DNA of 64,000 bases, taken from Saturnia japonica (taxonomy: Eukaryota; Arthropoda; Insecta; Lepidoptera; Saturniidae). The stretch is from positions 18,972,001 through 19,036,000 of the forward strand of contig CM065318.1 in the NCBI GenBank assembly GCA_033032175.1, written 5' to 3'. The first letter of the stretch is position 1. Each line of letters begins with the position of its first letter. A program made the position numbers and the translations under genes. Of this stretch, positions 1 through 11,060 are shown one piece after another. A model generated the notes under the pieces. It had not been told where the DNA came from. It ran no database searches and saw only the letters and a list, made by a program, of their open reading frames with translations.

Positions 1-1156
1 ATCAAAAACAGTTAACTGGTTTTATTAATACTAAATGTCCCAAACACTAGCAACACTGACCATCATTAGTTTCAGACCATACTAATCTGAAACTGTACTT
101 TCTATAGACTAGTTTTATTAAATTATATACATATTATATATAGCTCGAGCCGCGAGCACAATATGTTAAGCGATAAAGCACAGATGGATGTTTTTTTTAA
201 TGCAACTAAGGTATCATTAACACGTGGCGAATCTTAGGTTATTTGGCTGTGATATTCTGTAGAATGGAAGTAGGGTTACCAACTTTTTTTATACTTATCA
301 ATTATTGTATTTCGAGGCTATAACCTGAAAAAATATAGTTTAAGGCAAAAAAATTATAAAAGGTTTTCATGTTATATAGGAGTGTTTTTCAACCTTGTTC
401 ATGAATATAGTAACCCTCTGTACTCCGCTGTTTGTAACCTCTATTTTATTATGTTCAAGTATCAAAAGCGTACATTTTATAAATTTTTATAGTTATTTAT
501 AGGCTAAATACATAATTAAGTACTAATAACAGATATATTTATATATACATCGCCAAACGGCGATTGTTTATAATATTTCATTCTATGTGTAGCAAAAACT
601 GATTTACAATGGGAGAAATTACTTCCCTTACTTACTTTTTAATTAATGGGAGAAACAGGTGAACCTTCACATTAATATGAATGTGGCTCATATGTATTTT
701 TTAAAATTTAATCTTACGTGTTGATTATTTTTAGGGGGTCGCGACCCACATGTTGTAAAACACTTTTAAAAGAATGATAGACAGATAATGATTAAATTAA
801 CAATGGCATAGCAAGTTTTGTTCATATACTTAAAAAGGCTGCGGCCAGCGTTCCATTTTACACTTAAACATTTTGGAAGAAATAAGGTTGCTTAATTTTT
901 TTTATCCCATAAAAATATAGTATTTTCGAGCACTATATATTTTCATTAGAAATGTAGTGGTGGAACGTCTAAATATAGTAGATATTATCATATTATATAA
1001 TATGAGTTGGCAACCCTAGGTCTTCCAGTCGGAGTACACTGATTTCTCTGTGTCCTACCTCTGTTGAAAATTATACTGATGACGTGTGAAGGGACTTTTA
1101 AATAGTTTAACCGCGGTGACGTTAGATCAGAAGCGACAAAGAGCGTGTGCGCGTAG
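1..1156. other. AMFR 3' flank, no gene seen
   Basis: AT-rich sequence downstream of the AMFR stop codon on the minus strand. It should hold the 3' untranslated region, but I could not fix a polyadenylation site. Short open frames here are overlaps with the antisense of the last AMFR exon or have no recognisable content. Confidence 0.4.
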
Positions 1157-1337
1157 TCAGGAGCTGCGCGAGGGCGCGGGCGCGAACGGGTCGGCAGGTG
1201 GCGCCGGGCGGCTGCTCTGTGCTCGCCGCTCCGACATCCTCTCGATGTACCTGTTGCGTGCGCTCGCAACTAGCATCTCCTTGCGCCGGCGCAGCATCAC
1301 CTCGCGCTCCGCCGCGCTCCCAAAGAACCGACACTGG
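1157..1337 (-). CDS. AMFR: AMFR/gp78 last coding exon (VCP-interacting motif, stop)
   Basis: Final coding exon of an AMFR/gp78-type ER ubiquitin ligase. It begins after an acceptor (..GGCAG) at 1338-1339 with one base that completes a Ser codon from the previous exon, then has 59 codons and TGA at 1159-1157; 1+180 bases fits exactly. The segment RFFGSAAEREVMLRRRKEML resembles the VCP/p97-interacting motif of vertebrate gp78 (RFSKSADERQRML...), an Arg-rich helix that recruits the p97 segregase to ubiquitinated ER clients. The tail after it is Pro/Ala/Ser-rich and differs from vertebrates. Base composition is far more GC-rich than the flanks, which is common for coding exons here. Assignment by motif and phase, no search run. 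Confidence 0.85.
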
Positions 1338-1377
1338 CTGCCACTCGCACCGAGACTGTTACATTTTTGTATCGTTA

Positions 1378-1560
1378 TAGTTTTAGCATTATGGGCACAA
1401 TCTCACCTGATCCTAAGAGACGATGTGGTCCAAGATGATAGCACGCTACGCTACGCCTAGTGGGGCGCTGGCTCTCAAGTGCAACTGCCGGAATACACTT
1501 ATTGATGCTTGGATTTTCAACATGAGGGTGAATTAGCTAGCCAGGCGGACATTAGAAAAA
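1378..1560. repeat. dispersed lepidopteran-type repeat, copy 1
   Basis: Shares with 30018-30170 an ordered series of blocks: a stretch around 'CTCACCTGAT', then 'GACGATGTGG', 'GGTAGCACGCT', 'GCCTAGTG', and 'GCCGGAA' before 'ACGC'. Probably a 3' fragment of a non-LTR element or SINE. No coding capacity. Confidence 0.5.
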
Positions 1561-2205
1561 GCCCGACCACCATGATACGGTATCATTAACATGTTTCCCT
1601 GCACCGAAAACTTAGACTCATTGCAGGGATTCAAACACACGTTGATCGACGCGAAATTTGTATACATTACGACCGAGCCATCATTGCTTGTAAGCCACAA
1701 TCTGACCTAACACAACTGAAGAAGGTAACACATTAAGTCAAGTAAATAGAGACTAACTTCCGAGTGCACCTGCTGGGTCAAATCCACATATTATGGTAGG
1801 GAGTGGAGCGGAGAGAGCATTACAAAACATCATTATGATACTTTGTTTAAGATAATTGTGGGATTCATACCAAGACAGTAGACAGTGCCCGAATGTGACA
1901 TCATTGAAATATTGCTTTGAAATTTTTAATTGTTGAAATCAAAGTGCATGTCTATGGACAGAGTATTATTTTCAAAGTATTCTAAAGGCTTTGTATTCAA
2001 ATTGTATACCACTTTGAAGAAATTAAGGTAAACATTGTCTTGTCGAAAGCTAGATTTCATACTTAGCAACTACCATTAAATGGACAATAATCAAGCACCT
2101 ATCGACATGTTCCGGCAACTGGAGCTGGTATCTACGCGTCACATCAGTTTACCAAAAATTTTTCATACTAATTAAGCTAATGCTAGTATAATAAAGGTTT
2201 AGTAC

Positions 2206-2332
2206 CTGTAGTGATCGAGGTGCATCAGCGCAGGCGTGCTGCTCGACCCTGAAGCTTCTCCTTGCTCAAACTGTGACTGTCCAATGTTCTCGTCCTGGTC
2301 TACAACGCTTTGCGCAGCGCGGGACATCACTT
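2206..2332 (-). CDS. AMFR: AMFR/gp78 exon between CUE and VCP motif
   Basis: Internal exon bounded by an acceptor (TTGGACAG at 2340-2333) and a donor AG|GTACTA at 2205. Length 127 = 2 + 41 codons + 2, and both phases agree with the neighbours. Its product, starting EVMSRAAQSVVDQ, is acidic and polar, rich in Gln, Ser and Glu, with no fold visible. It corresponds to the low-complexity linker between the CUE domain and the p97-binding helix of gp78. This linker is poorly conserved, so the call rests on splice phase and position. Confidence 0.75.
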
Positions 2333-2518
2333 CTGTCCAACAAAATCATACATGCAACTTTATATAATGCTACGGTTTTCATGCAAAAAGGACAAACGAT
2401 AGGTACTCGGTGAATAAGAAAAAGAGATGAAAAAACAACAAAAAACGGTGTGTGATAGGTGCATTTCATGACAGGCGATGGATTGCAGATCTGTCAGTAG
2501 TGGCAGGGCCGTGTATAC

Positions 2519-2672
2519 CTGGTAGCGTGGGTGCTGAAGAAGCGGGCTCGTCGAGCGCGAGGTGAGCGAGCCGACCCTCGAGGATGTTCTCTAGCGTGAG
2601 GTCGGCGGAGCGCGTGCTGGCGAGGTCAGCAGTCAGCGCGGCCAGTCCGTACTGCGGGAACATCTGCTGCAC
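2519..2672 (-). CDS. AMFR: AMFR/gp78 CUE-domain exon, second half
   Basis: Starts after an acceptor ..GTGTAG at 2673 in phase 0 and ends with one base before the donor G|GTATAC at 2518 (154 = 51 codons + 1). The product opens VQQMFPQYG and continues through SADLTLENILEGRL. MFPQ followed by an ..ILEGR helix is the signature of the CUE ubiquitin-binding domain of gp78 (vertebrate form IQEMFPQ...TDNILEGR). CUE binds ubiquitin on substrates and allows processive chain extension. The exon join falls just before MFPQ. Confidence 0.88.
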
Positions 2673-2788
2673 CTACACATACCTTTACCATTATCTCACC
2701 ATAGCAACATGGCTTAAGGTATATAAATATCGAACATAATCACTCGGTAGTGTTCATTAAACATCGATTGTCTATTGATTAATTCAAC

Positions 2789-3165
2789 GGTTCTCAAACT
2801 TTTTTGTCTCGTAGACCACTTACCAAATTTTTCCGCATTGGGTAGACCCCTCACTAAACACTAAACACTTTTCTTTACAAAAAGTCTGTAGACAAATAAG
2901 CATTATTTGCATCTAACATCCATATTGTTTGAAATATGGGCGAATTAACCAAGTCTGTACAATTACAATTGGTACGGTAACATGTTTTATAATTCTGTAT
3001 GTAGAAGGTCAAAGTTTTTTACTTGATTAAATGGAAAAAAATATTTTGTCGACCCCATTTGCAACTCGCGAACATCAAATTTTGTTTTCGCTGACGTAGA
3101 CCCCTTTAAATATGAAATCGACCCCCAGAGGTCTATATGGACCACTTTGATGACCTACGGATTAA
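2789..3165. repeat. dispersed repeat ('TAGACCACTT' family), copy 1
   Basis: Begins with a block around 'TCTCGTAGACCACTTACCA' and later carries 'GACGTAGACCCCTTTAAATA'. The opening block recurs at 18727-18785, where it is cut by the first assembly gap. No coding potential; it lies in an AMFR intron. Confidence 0.45.
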
Positions 3166-3701
3166 TTGATAGTCAATCGCACTATCGCATAATCGACAAT
3201 CTGGTTTAAACTATCGATAGTAGATGTAAAATATATATTGCTATTTGTGAAAATAGTTATTTTAAAAACTATGGTATTATGATTTTGACTTGATCAACAA
3301 ATTATACAGAAATATTAAACAAACAGTTAACTATTTTAAACTTTACATAAAAACACACACATAATGAGGCAAACAACTTGGCAGAGTAACGTCGCAATAC
3401 TATAATACAAGTACAATGCACTGAGCTCCCTGCGCTTTATAGGAGCACCGCTGCTGCATCGGCGCCGTACCACGAGCCATGACACGTGCAATTATACTAT
3501 AGTGGCGTCATTGTCGAGGTGTCTTCTAATGTGTGTTACACTATATCTTAAAAGGAAGGTACACAGTATTGGGCTGCATTTATCTACCAAGTTATGTGGA
3601 GTAAGTATTTAGTAAGTATTTTCTGTAACAATCAAACCCAGCGCGAACTCATCAGCGAGCAAGGAAACTTTTCTGTGTGTCTGTCTGTGTTGTGTGGGTA
3701 C

Positions 3702-3811
3702 CTGTCTAGCGAGCGCGTCGAGATGCGCGGCCGTGAGAGACGCGGAGGGCTCCGGCCGCACGCGGGTCACTTCCACCGAGAAGCTGGGCAGCCACGACAC
3801 GTACCGTGACC
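3702..3811 (-). CDS. AMFR: AMFR/gp78 exon (SWLPSFSVEV motif)
   Basis: Acceptor TTGCTTAG at 3812, donor CAG|GTACCC at 3701; length 110 = 2 + 36 codons. The first codon is completed by the G left over from the RING exon, restoring a Gly-Ser-Arg junction. The product includes RYVSWLPSFSVEVTRV, almost the same as the gp78 segment that follows the ..FFHFDG motif, and ends LDALARQ at the edge of the CUE domain. This block connects RING and CUE and is among the best conserved parts of the family. Confidence 0.9.
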
Positions 3812-4377
3812 CTAAGCAAACAAATAAACAATACATAAATATATTGTTCTAGTCATTTGTTTAAAAACAAAACTAATTCATTTTTCACATTCCCAGAGTT
3901 TGCACCGACACAAATGTTACCCTACAATTCCGATTTCCTTCCTTCAAGTTTGACTGCAAGGTCACATAATAACATTAGTGCCCCACGATTTTGCTTGTAT
4001 TAAATTTATTGGTAGCTCTTCCCGTACTTGCGCTTGCCAGATTGCTTGGTGTTTATAGTTACTGTTTCGGTCGTTACGGTCGTAGCGTAATGTTACATAG
4101 TATATTAACTTTATCAATAAATACTCTATGGAATGTAAAAGGAATCTTACAAATATTTACAGATATTAGCGCGTTCGAACAAACAAATAAATACAAATTC
4201 TTCAGCTTCCACGATAGATAGTTAAACGCATAGTCGTGGACCAATATGGATGTACATGTACGTCTAGCCATTAGCATCATATAAGTACTTATTCAGATAG
4301 ACTGCCCGATTTTAATGGACGAGATGTTGTTGTTGTATAGGCATTTATATTAAATCAAATGTACCTTATTAGAAGAA

Positions 4378-4672
4378 GTCTTAAAATAGCACCAGTCACA
4401 GAGAAGTTGAGTGGTTATAGGCTAGCGTGGTACGGGCATGGCATGAGAAAGTTATATAACTAAAAGTATGTTAAGTATGAAGGTGGATGGATACAGGAGT
4501 AGAGGAAGACCGAAGAATGTATGGATGGATTGTGTGAAGAATGATATGCGTATAAAAGGTGTGAATACTGAGGTGATATTTGATAGAGTATAGTGGAAGA
4601 AGAAAACATTTTGTGCCGACCCTGCTTAACTAGGATAAAGGGTAAAAAGATGATGATGATGATATACCTAAG
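4378..4672 (+). repeat. RTE-like LINE 3' end fragment with (GAT)n tail
   Basis: Degenerate plus-strand remnant whose translation recalls the C-terminal end of RTE-type open reading frames in Lepidoptera: GYRLAWYGHGMRK, then a GRGRPK-like segment, ..WMDCVK.. and ..FCADP. It ends in GATGATGATGATGAT at 4651-4666. Several stops and frameshifts; a dead 5'-truncated copy. Related scraps lie at 33770-34010 and 58712-58820. Confidence 0.6.
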
Positions 4673-4786
4673 TTACCGCATAGTCGTCTGAAAACATTGA
4701 ACTAGTTGGCAGCCCGTGCCTTGAATCATTCTATTATCGATTCTGCTTCGTCAAACACTATTTAATTTATATAATGGTTTTTGGTA

Positions 4787-4990
4787 TCAGCGCAACAAAT
4801 CAAGCGAAACGGATGATGAGTCGATGTTTCTAGCATAGGGAGGAATTATTGTAAGGGTACCGGAATTTAAAGGGAGGCAGTCGCTCGCAGTGAGACAGTC
4901 TGAGACAGGGCTTCTACCTGAATACAATGTAACCAGTACGTAGACACACGCGCAAACTAACGCCGCCAATATAATTGTACTCAATCGCAT
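4787..4990 (-). CDS. possible small type II membrane peptide or signal-anchor exon
   Basis: A 67-codon frame inside an AMFR intron, same strand. It starts MRLSTIILAALVCACVYVLV: one basic residue then a clean hydrophobic segment of about 20 residues, as in a signal peptide or type II signal anchor. A donor-like site (TTCAG|GTAGAA) follows codon 24, so this could be the first exon of a nested gene (Golgi glycosyltransferases often begin this way) instead of a complete peptide. The remaining residues contain a DCLTASDCL repeat and nothing recognisable. Chance occurrence cannot be excluded. Confidence 0.25.
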   Translation of the reverse strand: MRLSTIILAALVCACVYVLVTLYSGRSPVSDCLTASDCLPLNSGTLTIIPPYARNIDSSSVSLDLLR

Positions 4991-5968
4991 TTAACACATG
5001 CTTGCGGGTCGAACACGGACGGGGTAAGGGTTAACGATATGATTTTTATCTGAAATTTTGCAATATTCTAATAGAATTTCACAAGAATTTTACGTCATTT
5101 TGATAGATTGTGACGTTACGTCACATCGGTTTACTCATCTCATTTCGACTAATCAAAAACAGAGTAATACAATAAAATAGACAATAAGTCTCTATATAGT
5201 TTAGATTAATGTAAATGAATATCCGGTCTTTATCTATGAAATTGCTGTTTTATGTAGAAAAATCAAACAACTTTTTCAATGAAAAGTATACGATTATTTA
5301 ATTAACCGAAGTATTGCGCACTATTGTCGATGAACTTTTGCCATTTTAATGGAAGTCTATTTCATTGGCACGCTCTGCAGCCTAAATGGCTCATGGATTC
5401 TAGCATACAAAGTGTAATTAGATTCGTCTTAATTGTGAGAGTGACATAGGCTATTTGCTATTTTTGTACGACGTTTGGGAATCAAAAACAAAGTAAAAAT
5501 ATATAAAAACATATAATCAAATGTTTTTGTTGCTATGGGATTTTTGTTTTCTTTTTTACCCGCTTTTCTAAATTCCAATTTATATGTATTTTTTATGAAT
5601 GTTCAGCCATAACTTGTTTCTTTGTTGGATAGGGGGGAGGTTCCTCCCATTTTAATTTTATTAGCATTGGACTTTCGACTTTGAAGATACAAAAGGAAAC
5701 TCTTCAAAATCATTGAAGTTGGTTTTCTTTTTAATTAAAGTCTTGTAATAATTTAGCTTGTTTATCTTTTCGATTTGATGTACATGAATAAGTACCGTTT
5801 TATCATTTACATTTACATTGAAGGCTGCTGGTCATTCCTACGTCGCCACGTCGTTACCAACTAATAGCAAATAGGAGAAATTAGAATAACACGATAGGCT
5901 ACATGGGGGTGCCGTGATGGTGACGCGGTCGAGAGTTGCTTAAGTTGAAATAAAACTATTATAAGTAC
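4991..5968. other. AMFR intron, no feature beyond one short repeat
   Basis: AT-rich intronic DNA. A block of about 65 bases at 5697-5760 (around 'CTCTTCAAAATCATTGAAGT') resembles 36155-36225, so it is a dispersed repeat. Nothing else recognised. Confidence 0.35.
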
Positions 5969-6180
5969 CGTCGAAATGGAAGAAGTGGTTGGGTTGCCTT
6001 GCCAGCGGTAGAGGATCGTCAAGCGCACGCTGTGCCGCGGCGACACCCGCTGCGGCTGCTGGGACTCCGCCCAGAGTAGAGGGCGCTCCACCCCCGCCAA
6101 CGGCCCTGGCTCCCGCGGACAGCGAGCGCCTGCAGGTCGGGCACGACGCGTCCTGCTGCACCCACTGGCACAGGCACGAG
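5969..6180 (-). CDS. AMFR: AMFR/gp78 RING second half plus linker
   Basis: Acceptor TTGCAG at 6181-6186; the first base completes the Asn codon begun in the previous exon, giving HLFHN-SCLCQW, then DASCPTC. This supplies the last zinc ligands of the RING (Cys of SC, and CPTC). After the RING comes a Gly/Ala-rich linker of about 30 residues (AGARAVGGGGAPSTLG...) and then NHFFHFDG, the conserved block that opens the next gp78 segment. Donor GACG|GTACTT at 5968. Length 212 = 1 + 70 codons + 1. The long GC-rich, low-complexity linker sets it apart from vertebrate proteins. Confidence 0.9.
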
Positions 6181-6741
6181 CTGCAACACAATGGTGGGGG
6201 GTGCCACCACTCACATTCTAATATAAATTTTAAGTTCCTTTTCGCGTGAAACTATTACAGTTTTACCTAATAAAATCTTTTAAAATTTAAACATCAATTA
6301 AAATATTTCCCTCTTTATCTTTCTTTGTTAGAAGAAGACAGAGCTAAAGATAAGCTTTAGTTTTATTTTATTAAGTTAGCTGCAGCTATTAATACAGGTG
6401 CGCCCGAAAACGCTTTGCTCTGCCTGTGTGGTTTATTTTATTTTGTTCAAAACGGGGAAGTAATCGGTGGAAACTTTCGGAGATTTAAGATTTCGAACAT
6501 TATTTTTTTAATTATATGTATAGATAATTGACATTTATGATTTTTAAATGTACTCGTTGTGCTAAAAACCAGTGTTTTTGGATAGTCGATTCCTCGGAGG
6601 TCACCGCTAGTTGTGTATTGTACTGTGCATACCATCAAGCAAGCACACAGAGTGTCGTCAAGCCGTGCTGCCATCAAAAAAGATTATCCTGAAGGTGATC
6701 CGGGCGCGTACGTTTAGAAAAACAAACAATCAAACACTGAC

Positions 6742-6852
6742 TTATGGAAGAGATGAGAGCAGGGTAGTTTCCTCGCCTCCTTCATCGGCTCCCAGCAGAT
6801 GGCGCAGTTGTCCTGGTTCTTCTCGACTTCTTCTTTACTGGCCATCGGGTAA
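6742..6852 (-). CDS. AMFR: AMFR/gp78 RING first half
   Basis: Acceptor ATCCACAG ending at 6853, donor AA|GTCAGT at 6741. The 111 bases read 1 + 36 codons + 2. The product contains YPMASKEEVEKNQDNCAICW and then ARKLPCSHLFH: the CxxC, Cys and His ligands of the RING, in the spacing of gp78 (NDDCAICWDSM..ARKLPCGHLFHN). The RING recruits the E2 enzyme (UBE2G2 in mammals) at the cytosolic face of the ER. The split between this exon and 5969-6180 falls inside the His-Asn-Ser-Cys stretch. Confidence 0.92.
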
Positions 6853-6884
6853 CTGTGGATATTATTTAAGTATAATTCTATTTT

Positions 6885-6975
6885 CTTTTGAGATTTCTCT
6901 CTACTTGAGGCAGCTCGGCGGATGGAATACCTCCACCCTACAAAATATTCAAGGCAAATGACAACGCGCTAGTGA
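6885..6975. repeat. dispersed repeat ('TTTGAGATTTCTCTCTACTT' family), copy 1
   Basis: A block of about 80 bases, including 'GAGATTTCTCTCTACTTG', 'GGCAG', 'GGTGGAAT'-like and 'CCTCCACCCTACA', recurs in the same order at 36325-36405. Probably the end of a SINE or LINE. Intronic. Confidence 0.5.
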
Positions 6976-8457
6976 TACCCATGGTATTACAAATGGCCGC
7001 TAGCCGCTTGTTTGCCGCCTTTGTAGTATCAATATGTTTTATTATTATTATATTTTAATATATACATCAATTTATAATTATTTTCCATATTATTGCATTA
7101 TATAATTTATATATTATATAAAATTTAAATAACATTACTTAGAATTCGTTATACGTTCGAATGTTAATTTCGAAACTATTGTTTTCTTAACAATTGTATG
7201 TTTTTTTTTTCAGTTGATTTAAGCATGGCTGACGTGTCGATGAACTCCGTGACTACCTAAAAAAACCGTTAAATATGATATCATACGAGTATATTCAGTT
7301 GTCTTCATCTGTAACAATCTATAATCTACTTGAAGGATATTTTCAATCACCTGTGGAAAAATGCATTTGTCTTTCAAGAACCTTCAAGGACTTAAATTCG
7401 AATAGAACGTATTTGATTAATCAAATCAAAGATTTATTTTTGACTGGCTTGCTACCAATGAATAGTATCTTCATTGAATAAAAACTTATTACAAGTTTTA
7501 AGAAACTACGATTTTTATAAGCACTACGCTTTCAGCGATGTGTTTTCTGGCCGTGAGAAATACAGATTATAATATTAGTATAGAATTAACGCGAACAAAG
7601 TCACGAGCAGTTGCTAGTTTACAAATATGTACTAATAAATCTCATAACGTAACAGTACAGTACAATATACATATATTGTAGTGTTCAGTATTTTTTGTAA
7701 TAAAGTCATTATACTTTTAAAATGAATATTATTAATTTTATATTATAATACTTTATTCAAAATTACAATTAAAGCTCAAACTAGAAGTGTCAACATATCG
7801 TACGTCAGGATTCGAGCCCGCCGCGACCGAAAGGATGAAGAAAGTAAATACAATGAATAACATAACAAAAGGTCAATTAAATCAACTGTTTACCTCACAA
7901 GCTAATGGCAAACACGGGAAAGAGTTAATTGAATTTTAATCGATTCTCCGATTACATCGATACTCTATAAAATCGATTAAATAATTAAGTTATAAATCGT
8001 GACTGACACATCTGTGTATTTAATTTGTTTGTAACGACTTTCAAGTTTTATCTTATTTTTTACCAACATTATTAATGAGTACGGTATTTTTATTAACTGA
8101 TGCCCGGAACTTCGTTCACGTGAAATCAATTCACCATTGTCACTTAGCTCATAAAGCAAAGCGTTATGATAACATAAACTGCAGTCTAATTGTTTTCACG
8201 GGTTCTGTAATTTTGTTTGCATTGTGGTACAGATGAGCGTGTCGGGTAAGCCTAGCAGAATGTTATTGACGGAACACTCTTCCAGACAACGATTTTACTT
8301 TTTCCTATTAGGTCCTTCAAAGGAGACGTGAAAAGTATTTGCATGAGATCAACGACTATCAATAGAATCTGTGACCGAAAGTCGACATTTTTTATGAGCT
8401 ATATCGTAGTTACTATCAGTCCCTGTAGAGTATTAAATTAATAATAGGTTGACGTAC
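6976..8457. other. AMFR intron, no gene seen
   Basis: Very AT-rich at 7020-7140. A short frame near 7275-7481 has no recognisable content. I see no repeat with an identifiable family. Confidence 0.35.
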
Positions 8458-8636
8458 TTGCGGCTCATGTGAGTGGCGAGCGAGGTGTAAAGGCGATGGC
8501 GACGCACGCGCGCCTGCAACTCGTGCAGCAAGTGCCTCAGCTGCATCAGCAGCACCAGCGACGCCATCGACACCAGCATGTTGCTGTACACCACCATGTG
8601 CACCACGTGCATCAGCTCCACCACCAGCGACACTGA
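8458..8636 (-). CDS. AMFR: AMFR/gp78 last transmembrane / helix exon
   Basis: Acceptor GGTTAG at 8637, donor AA|GTACGT at 8457 (a perfect donor). Length 179 = 59 codons + 2. The product reads SVSLVVELMHVVHMVVYSNM then VSMASLVLLMQLRHLLHELQ and ARVRRH. It aligns without gaps to the gp78 segment LTLLSLDLMHHIHMLLFGNI/WLSMASLVIFMQLRYLFHEVQ/RRIRRH: the final hydrophobic helices and the basic juxtamembrane helix before the RING. The leftover AA joins T of the next exon to give Asn, matching the vertebrate Asn there. Confidence 0.9.
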
Positions 8637-9103
8637 CTAACCACCACACACTATTACTTACACCCACTTCAACTGCACCAAGCTACCTACGCCTACGATA
8701 CTAGACACGCTCAAGATCAAGCTAATGTAGGCACCAGGCTCGGCAGGGCAATGGTGAGTTTTAACGATTGCAGTTTTTGTTCAACTACGCTGTTCTCACC
8801 ATCAGGTGTCTTCTTCCCATTTTATTTAGTTTAGATTTAAATCGAAGATAATTCATGGCGCGGCATCGTCGAACTAAGACGTATTACCGTAATTGCACCA
8901 ATAATACTTGGAAAACAAAGTGAAACGGATAGACTGATATAGAGAGAGTTTATTTGATTTATACTGATACTGATTTTCAATTAAAATTCCAGTTGCTATA
9001 AATACATAATTATCCATAGCATAACAATATTGACGACCGTAGCTCTGTCTAATTTTCTTGTCATTGTTCGAATCATGAAATATCTCCGAACTGGGAGCAG
9101 CTA

Positions 9104-9300
9104 ACCAAACCCAATCAGCCTTAGGGGCACTGAAGCCAGTAGAGGCTTTGACAGCTTCACCGGGCTTGGAGAAGGCCCATCACGATCATCATCCCAGCCG
9201 AAAGACATCCAGTGCAGCACGTAGGCCTTCCCCGATGATCGCCATAAAAACTGGCCCTGCGGTATTCGTATCCAGAGGATTCCCTCAACCTTCACCAGGT
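9104..9300. repeat. dispersed repeat ('GGCTTTGACAGCTTCACC' family), copy 1
   Basis: The block 'GAGGCTTTGACAGCTTCACC' with 'GGGCTTGG' following recurs inverted near 32445-32495 and in diverged form at 59210-59265. Probably part of a retrotransposon 3' region. Intronic. Confidence 0.45.
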
Positions 9301-9461
9301 CGTCGGTTCACCTTGTGACAGGTCAAATTTACGAGACCTCCATTTATCATTTCTTATAGGGCTTCACCGTGAGAAAAATATAGAAGTGTGATTTTCTAGG
9401 TGTTTGAAATCGTCACTATTCTATAATGAGCAGCATATAAAACAAAGTGTTCAAGACTCAC

Positions 9462-9572
9462 ATCGAAGACGAGATGCGTGTAGTAAGCGACTGGTCCTGC
9501 TACATCCACGTCATAGAGCTGCAGCGCGTACCTCGCACACACGTGTAGCGCGCACACCAACACAAGCACGCA
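9462..9572 (-). CDS. AMFR: AMFR/gp78 transmembrane exon
   Basis: Acceptor TTCGTCAG at 9573, donor GAT|GTGAGT at 9461; 111 bases, 37 codons, phase 0 at both ends. Product CVLVLVCALHVCARYALQLY followed by DVDVAGPV and YYTHLVFD. It parallels the gp78 stretch SLLVTVRTAHVILRYVIHLW..YVYYTDFVME. It provides one membrane helix and a short loop. The loop before YYTHL is shorter than in vertebrates. Confidence 0.85.
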
Positions 9573-9889
9573 CTGACGAAACACATATACATTTCCTTAC
9601 GACTACCGTTACAACACTAACTCATACTTAGCTGAGCTGTGTGAACTTTCGACCAATAGAAATGCATGAAAATCTAGACGTGCTATTACTATTGGTATAA
9701 TTTTCACAGCTCCGCTTCAGTGGAAAAGCAGCCTAAATACGTATTTTCGTACATTTCTCAGGTTAACTAACGCGTTCTATGATCTGTCCTCCTATTTTCA
9801 GATATTTATTGGAATACTAGCAGTGCGGAGCCGGGCACGCGTTTATTACGCACTGATTATTTGCATCTTGTAATTTTTTTTTTTCATAT

Positions 9890-10260
9890 ACATATATTAT
9901 TCAAAATTCATACAGCCTATCAATTGAGAAATTACATATTGTACTACCGGTGTATAATTTTCATCAAAACTAGTCGAGAACAATTTTTTTAAGATTCCTA
10001 AATCTACTATTAACGTTTCATAAATCCTATCAATTATGGAATAACGTATACTTCCCGTCTACACAATTTCATCAAAATCGGTTAAGAATTAATAAAAATA
10101 TATTATTTACGATTTCAAATAGTATTATTAAAAATTCTTATTATATAACTAACAATTAACCAATAACATTCTTTCATAGTACAAAATTTCATAAGAATCG
10201 GTCAAGCCGTTTTGAGTTAAATCCGGACATACAAACAGATAGACAGACACAGGATGTTGG
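9890..10260. repeat. non-autonomous DNA/Helitron-like repeat remnant
   Basis: Three spaced versions of a motif 'TTTCATCAAAATCGGTTAAG' occur near 9958, 10067 and 10188, and the end has 'GGACATACAAACAGATAGAC'. This composition is typical of internal parts of lepidopteran non-autonomous elements. No termini located. Confidence 0.4.
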
Positions 10261-10889
10261 TAAATTTGGAAATAAGAGAAGTCAGGATCGGAGTTGTTTA
10301 AAATTTCTACAATACATATTTATTAATATCTTTATATTTATATTGATAATAAATAATTTAAAAAAAAAAATCACCAGCTTTACGAAACACGATATTACCT
10401 GTGCAAAATAATATTGTAAGCCGTGACCTAGATTTAAATACTTGTATCTAAGTAGATACAACAGTACACTTACTTGACCGTATTTGTACAATAAATACTA
10501 AGGTATAATTATCAGACAACTATTACGAGGTCAATAACTTTAATGTTAACTGGATTGAGAACTGTTAAGCACGTGATAAAAAACCAGTAATTGTGAGTGG
10601 CGGAGTCATCTTCAGCGAGGTGACTTTCTCGTGGTGGACCTAAAGAACGGCATAAGGACTCTTCCTCGTTCGTAATATACTGACGCGTAAGATGATTTGC
10701 AATTAATCTGTGGTTGCAGAAGTATTCGTCTTTTCGTGTTGATGTTTTAAATTAAGTCTGACCAATATTCCGCCACCATAAGTCTTTAAAGAGGCTACCG
10801 ATAGGTCAACGAATCTATGAGGGCAGGATAGGTTAGGTGTCAAACCCAGTCGCATAGGGTTAAACCCCCATTTAACCATATTGTACTTG

Positions 10890-11060
10890 CAGCGGCTCAG
10901 GGGGCGTTCGAGTATTACGTAACGCAATTACGGGAGAGGAGGGAGTCTTGTAAAGTCGTTACAAGGTCGGGATGGGGGTTCGAACAATGCTTTCAATAAA
11001 AAACTGGGCAATTAAAATTTCCCAGATTCGCAACCCTTTTAGTTTATGGTTTCCGGGGAA
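10890..11060. repeat. MITE-like repeat ('GTATTACGTAACGCAA'), copy 1
   Basis: 'AGGGGGCGTTCGAGTATTAC' and 'GTAACGCAATTACGGGAGAG' match, in inverse orientation, 16410-16470. Two copies in one gene's introns mark it as a dispersed element. Confidence 0.5.

Noticed and set aside
1086..1460. Plus-strand frame of 124 codons over the AMFR last exon
   Set aside because: Antisense shadow of a GC-rich coding exon; the minus strand has the AMFR homology and splice phases.
3991..4221. Plus-strand hydrophobic frame of 76 codons
   Set aside because: No start context, no homology, in an AMFR intron on the opposite strand; likely chance.
5989..6249. Plus-strand Ala/Pro-rich frame
   Set aside because: Antisense of the AMFR RING/linker exon.
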